Below are positions 12,201 through 13,386 of a stretch of DNA of 13,386 bases, one piece after another. Below the pieces are notes generated by a model. That model had not been told where the DNA came from and did not search any database. It worked only from the letters and a program-made list of their open reading frames with translations. Each line of letters starts with the position of its first letter. Position 1 is the first letter of the stretch. The translations under genes were made by a program, and so were the position numbers. Origin of the DNA: Streptomyces sp. NBC_01571. Its GTDB lineage: Bacteria > Actinomycetota > Actinomycetes > Streptomycetales > Streptomycetaceae. Location of the stretch: contig NZ_JAPEPZ010000012.1 of NCBI RefSeq assembly GCF_026339875.1, forward strand, positions 1 to 13,386, read 5' to 3'.

Positions 12201-13386
12201 GGCGCCGCCGAGGAGTCTGGTTTTTTCGCCGGTGAGGAGGATCTGTGCGAGGTGTTGTCCTCGTTCGCGTTGGGTGACGGGCCAGGGCTGTTTGGGCAGG
12301 TTGCGGTCGGCCTCGCGGATGGCGTCGGCGGTGGGCAGGTCCTTGGTGGGGTGGGGGGCGAGGTAGCGGAATTCGCGCCGGACTTCCTCGATCAGGAACC
12401 GGTCGTCCTGGTGTGCCGGAGCAGTGCCGGGGGAGCCGGCCGTCCCCGTCCGGGTGGGTGTTTCGGTGGCGGGGGGTGTGGAGCCGGGTGCGGGGGTGGG
12501 CGTCCGGGTGGGTGTTTGGGTGGCGGGGGGTGTGGGGGTGGGCGCCGTTGCGGGCCGGGTGGGGGCTGTCGGGGTCTGGGTGGGTGGGCCGGGGGGGAGG
12601 CCGGTGTGGATCCATCGGGCGACGGCTTCGGCCTGGTGGCCGGGTGACATGGTGTGCCAGGCGGGGTCGAGGGGGTAGTCGCGGACGAGTTTCGGTGCGG
12701 GGGGCAGGTCGTGTGCCGGGTGACCGAGGGCGGCGAGTTCGGCCCTGACGGTGCGCTCCAGCCGGTCCGCGGCGTCACGGTCGTCTGCCGCCCTGGTCCG
12801 TCCGGGTGCGCCGGGGGCGGTGCCGAGGGGGAGGTCGGTGCCGGTGAGGATCTTGTGGGCGAGGGCGGTGGCCTGGTCTGCGAGGGGCTGGGTGTGCCAG
12901 TGGTCGGCGAGGTGGTCGTAGGCGTGCGCGAAGGTTTCGGTCTTCCGCGACATCCCCGGGTGCTGTGCCCGGTGGAGCTCGACTGCGGCCAGTACCCGCA
13001 GCCGGCTCGCCCGGTCGGGGTCGTGGGCGGTGAGTTCCTGCCACCGGCTGGCCGGGAAGGGGTTGGTGCCGGTGGCGATCAGGTGGGCGAGGGCGGTCGC
13101 ACGGCGCTGCACGGGCTGGGAGTCCCAGGCCGGGCCGAGGTCGTCGTAGTGCTGGGCCACGGCGGCCGAGAGCGGGCCGGTCACCGTGTGTCCCAGGCGG
13201 TGGAGTTCACCGTGGACGTGGACCTGCAGCAGGCTCGCGTCGAGGGGGGAGGCTGCTGCCAGTTCCCTCCACCGGCTCCGCCCGGCGGTGGCCTGGGCTG
13301 CGCCGGCTGCGGCGGGTGCGGCGGCTGCGGCCGTGCCGGTCCGGGCCGTGCCTGACTCGGCCGTGCCGGTCCGGGCCGTGCCTGAC
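8730..13386 (-). CDS. N-terminal-side segment of giant protein: helical repeats, OTU1, HA-like repeats 1-4 (5' partial)
   Basis: The first full codon is 13385-13383 and the frame is open to the window edge. The GTG at 13184 is therefore not a convincing start: upstream codons encode the first part of a helical repeat that recurs at 13049-12825. Order seen: TGTRATGSEA tandem repeat, Ala-rich stretch, four helical repeats, Pro/Thr linker, duplicated 90-residue linker, Trp/Asp minisatellite, OTU-like cysteine protease with DGDC (Cys codon 10926-10928) and HWMP (His codon 10425-10427), Thr-Pro linker, then HA-like repeats 1-3 and the first half of repeat 4. From 9098 to the stop at 8730 the reading is an out-of-frame tail of about 122 codons rich in Pro, His and Arg. 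The corresponding DNA in the other frame continues HA repeat 4. As written, this would be a truncated product lacking OTU2-4. Confidence 0.8.
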   Translation of the reverse strand, partial: SGTARTGTAESGTARTGTAAAAAPAAAGAAQATAGRSRWRELAAASPLDASLLQVHVHGELHRLGHTVTGPLSAAVAQHYDDLGPAWDSQPVQRRATALAHLIATGTNPFPASRWQELTAHDPDRASRLRVLAAVELHRAQHPGMSRKTETFAHAYDHLADHWHTQPLADQATALAHKILTGTDLPLGTAPGAPGRTRAADDRDAADRLERTVRAELAALGHPAHDLPPAPKLVRDYPLDPAWHTMSPGHQAEAVARWIHTGLPPGPPTQTPTAPTRPATAPTPTPPATQTPTRTPTPAPGSTPPATETPTRTGTAGSPGTAPAHQDDRFLIEEVRREFRYLAPHPTKDLPTADAIREADRNLPKQPWPVTQRERGQHLAQILLTGEKTRLLGGADNTTTRPPRHLHTAGTPGQTTSTTPDNEPLQAVFRSLPPDIRETVTQDEAWTTYLTYQAQADAQTRPDDPSAPDTARRTAIDRTIAVLTARHRPQTHTLTAMLDTPHPPAHPPAEPQNPHHPHPPHTPPAPHTTTSPEPDPTTTSDTPLPDRPTQPPPPPALDEFTRPLSGLPADFLALLDWPTGETEPSTRTPPAHPPAHPPAEPQNPHHPHPPHTPPAPHTTTSPEPDPTTTSDTPLPDRPTQPPPPPALDEFTRPLSGLPADFLALLDWPTGETEPSTRTPPAHPQPTTTTRDPGDNEGFLAYGRTGQDVADVADVADSRTGWTGWTGQDVADVADSRTGWTGWTGWTGQDVADGWTGWTGGDVADGPDETGDRMPAGMADQWGPPPDPGTEQTPPKVPHYVSDQAATRHLTVYPVPADGDCFFHALIAARDMQAPDGPPANTTDVRAALAETLQQQLRLHPQHPHLAPWMPAARTQVLTALADHAAHQAGHTQGTDAFTQYTNEFSQAHAETRPDQQDWQHVITSLLTPGQWDTVAGDLAPALAAHHYNIRLHTLHIHPGHPPWTLTFGPENAPEHHLVRTTGNGPEHWMPAHPTTTTPALTPAPAPALTPTPTPTPTPAPALADATAPHDNQPATHPTPPHTTTNTAHTTTHHKTRKHARPTRTPRQGPHTKTDPTFDQYMQALEQWRKEAPAGQDRSRLLPPQSTSVPLRGPGAEVVHVRIGDWLSNLQHKGRDLAEGEAARLRNLDWTLVEQGPGKDPGTTRYKLKPTPDQREQKNAWTFEQYMQALQNWLSKNPTKPDDNLPIPPYDTFVSLLGPGAEVLHVPIGKWLADLQHKGRDLTGEQAAKLRNLGYNLVEQRPGKNTGTTRYKLQPVQGQRQRTRRPFEQYLLALDTWRAAPRNHSTDIPPFRASAHVQGADGRKRSVPIGHWLDHLRSRGLVQPGGSLLAGALKARGIPTKEENGLLRRTDEAGPVVPVWGVEVYLRGLATWRAAAPAGEDRSTAIPPDGTYITLTDPTPTPLTDASNTRPGTQRHGQRHHQRCRHPHRHMAVPGPPSGTDRTDGPRDHPTAGRRPARRGTPPRRHNPAHTSVLEPPRNNNPHPHNQPPPHRHQPPTRHTPTPHPPHPPHHNHNTRTPQPEKATANRRHTDR
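8895..10163 (-). other. HA-like repeats 1-4 (helicase-associated-domain type)
   Basis: Four units of about 90-120 residues: 10163-9862, 9851-9550, 9540-9262 and 9262-8895. Each follows F-x-x-Y-x-x-A-L-x-x-W near the start, an IPP or LPP in the middle, then IG-x-WL (IGDWLSNLQHKG, IGKWLADLQHKG, IGHWLDHLRSRG, IGTWLFQARHQG), then a helix ending L-x-x-x-G/D. This matches my memory of the helicase-associated (HA) domain common in actinobacteria: W...L, VP, G-x-WL, L..LG. HA domains are thought to bind nucleic acid. The match is by eye. Unit 4 carries the 9099 frameshift between its DASNTR and EHNATDNATT parts. Confidence 0.62.
9099..9099 (-). other. Frameshift 1: extra base inside HA-like repeat 4
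   Basis: The + strand reads gttcccggtcgggtgttg here but gttcccggcgggtgttg in the paralogous copy near 6315-6330; the t at 9099 is extra. The copy without it reads through DASNTRREHNATDNATT. Here the upstream frame gives DASNTR and then nonsense, while EHNATDNATT resumes in the next frame. Skipping one base joins the first two segments. Confidence 0.88.
10310..10400 (-). repeat. Thr-Pro / Ala-Pro linker after OTU1
   Basis: In frame it encodes alternating TP and AP dipeptides (ALTPAPAPALTPTPTP and so on). The + strand is a chain of gggg/ggggg tracts separated by one to three bases. The equivalent linker after OTU2 (about 7222-7320) is two residues longer (one extra Pro-Ala). Confidence 0.75.
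10400..10960 (-). other. OTU-like cysteine protease domain 1 (subtype alpha)
   Basis: About 185 residues. The start VPADGDCFFHAL matches the OTU nucleophile motif (D-G-x-C followed by an aromatic/hydrophobic and a helix), with the Cys codon at 10926-10928. The end EHWMPA provides the expected His (10425-10427) next to an aromatic residue. The strands preceding it, NIRLHTLHI and LTFGP, fit the OTU core. OTU enzymes cleave isopeptide or peptide bonds after ubiquitin or ubiquitin-like proteins; the bacterial examples I know of are mostly effectors or toxins. The substrate here is unknown. It is near-identical to OTU2 but has a different leader (HYVSDQAATRHLTVYP). Confidence 0.78.
11100..11280 (-). 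repeat. 9-bp-period minisatellite encoding TGW and VAD triplets
   Basis: The + strand alternates gtccagccg/gtccggctg-type 9-mers with gtccgcgac 9-mers. In frame this reads as blocks of Thr-Gly-Trp (two to three copies) and Val-Ala-Asp (one to three copies), for example RTGWTGWTGQDVADVAD, repeated three to four times with changing block lengths. It sits directly before OTU1, where the other OTU domains have a Trp/Leu/Asp minisatellite further upstream. Confidence 0.85.
11341..11880 (-). repeat. 270-bp in-frame tandem duplication in linker
   Basis: Positions 11341-11610 and 11611-11880 are direct repeats of exactly 270 bp (90 codons), with one mismatch noticed (11430 c against 11700 t). Each unit encodes a Pro/His/Thr-rich stretch followed by a more ordered motif, LDEFTRPLSGLPADFLALLDW, and then PTGETEPSTRTPP. 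The length preserves the frame. Near identity means a very recent duplication or ongoing conversion. Confidence 0.92.
12205..13277 (-). other. Array of four ~75-residue helical repeats (R1-R4)
   Basis: R1 (13277-13050) and R2 (13049-12825) begin SRWRELAAASP and SRWQELTAHDP. Both end with a conserved block of the form W-x-x/S-Q-P followed by ATALAH and I-x-TG (AWDSQPVQRRATALAHLIATG; HWHTQPLADQATALAHKILTG). R3 (about 12795-12590) and R4 (about 12412-12205) are more divergent but keep the same tail (WHTMSPGHQAEAVARWIHTG; WPVTQRERGQHLAQILLTG). A Pro/Thr-rich spacer separates R3 from R4. The pattern of heptad-like Leu/Ala and His/Arg suggests alpha-helical units. I do not recognise the family. A possible fifth degenerate unit lies at about 12130-11900 (TQDEAWTTYLTYQ and following), with low support. 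Confidence 0.7.
12413..12590 (-). repeat. Pro/Thr-rich low-complexity linker between helical repeats R3 and R4
   Basis: In frame this encodes alternating TPT, PAT and TQTPTR-type units. On the DNA it is made of short imperfect repeats of gtgggtgtttcggtggcggg type. No globular sequence is visible. It separates the third from the fourth helical repeat and is probably an extended spacer. Confidence 0.6.
13331..13386 (-). repeat. 30-bp tandem repeat encoding TGTRATGSEA
   Basis: Positions 13331-13360 are repeated by 13361-13386 without a mismatch, and the array runs off the window. In frame it encodes a ten-residue Thr/Gly/Ala unit followed by an Ala-rich stretch (13330-13284). It is probably a flexible linker upstream of the first helical repeat. 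Copy number is unknown because of the window edge. Confidence 0.85.

Larger units (their letters stand above)
1..13386 (-). pseudogene. Giant modular OTU-protease / HA-repeat gene, interior part, interrupted by two 1-nt frameshifts
   Basis: The three minus-strand reading frames below belong to one gene. Conserved modules run continuously from one frame into the next, and at each junction one extra base is present relative to a paralogous copy within the same gene (9099 against the copy near 6322; 2884 against the copy near 359). Corrected, the frame is open across all 13.4 kb and off both ends, giving about 4,460 codons with no visible start or stop. Domain order is: helical repeats, OTU1, HA x4, OTU2, HA x3, unique region, divergent HA x2, OTU3, HA x2, OTU4. 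No separate gene, RBS or spacer occurs at either junction, so an operon of three genes is unlikely. Whether it is a true pseudogene or carries assembly errors cannot be decided here; 'pseudogene' means only that the frame as given is broken. Confidence 0.8.

Noticed and set aside
11074..12615. Other minus-strand frames (also 759-1841, 3286-4326, 5412-6761)
   Set aside because: They read Arg/His/Pro-rich shadow sequence out of phase with conserved modules, and paralogous copies conserve the other frame, not these.
13182..13184. GTG at 13184 as the true start of the gene
   Set aside because: The frame is open to the window edge, and the upstream codons encode the first part of helical repeat R1, which matches R2.
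1..13386. tRNA, rRNA, transposase, integrase, attachment site or replication origin
   Set aside because: No cloverleaf, rRNA core, DDE/recombinase motif or inverted terminal repeats were seen on either strand.

Overview
The window is one stretch of very GC-rich DNA with G/C-biased third codon positions. Together with Pro/Thr/Ala/His-rich linkers and helicase-associated (HA)-like repeats, this points to a high-GC actinomycete, most likely Streptomyces or a relative; this is inference from composition and protein style, not a database match. No intergenic gap, RNA gene, promoter, terminator, insertion sequence or CRISPR array was found. Essentially all 13.4 kb reads as the interior of one giant gene on the minus strand. 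It enters from beyond position 13386 and leaves past position 1, so neither the true start nor the true stop is visible. About 4,460 codons lie in the window.

The gene is not in one uninterrupted frame. It reads in one frame from 13385 to about 9099, in a second from about 9098 to 2885, and in a third from 2883 to 1. At both junctions the sequence carries one extra base (+ strand t at 9099 and at 2884) compared with a near-identical paralogous copy elsewhere in the same gene. Skipping that base restores conserved domain sequence. Either the gene is a decayed or phase-broken giant gene, or the assembly has two single-base insertion errors; ribosomal +1 shifting is a weaker third option.

Layout from N- to C-terminus (right to left): a 30-bp tandem repeat at the window edge (13386-13331); at least four helical repeats of about 75 residues (13277-12205); a Pro/Thr-rich linker with a 270-bp tandem duplication (11880-11341); a Trp-rich 9-bp-type minisatellite (11280-11100); OTU-like cysteine protease domain 1 (about 10960-10400); four HA-like repeats (10163-8895, with frameshift 1 inside the fourth); a basic, poly-Ala and acidic/Trp linker; OTU2 (7885-7325); three HA-like repeats (7080-6120); a unique region (6110-5165); a pair of divergent HA-like repeats (5145-4545); a linker with a (Gly-Leu-Pro)n tract; OTU3 (3160-2530, with frameshift 2 between its Cys and His); two further HA-like repeats (2394-1816); a linker; and OTU4 (640-10).

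The central theme is an iterated cassette of leader, OTU protease, linker and HA repeats, present at least four times in one polypeptide. There are two OTU subtypes: OTU1 and OTU2 are near-identical, and so are OTU3 and OTU4. All four keep a DGDC nucleophile motif and an HWMP histidine motif once the frameshifts are corrected. Short NLS-like basic clusters and acidic/aromatic leaders recur between cassettes. The biological role is unknown. A secreted effector or toxin acting on ubiquitin-like conjugates, or a self-processing polyprotein, are the two hypotheses that best fit the layout.
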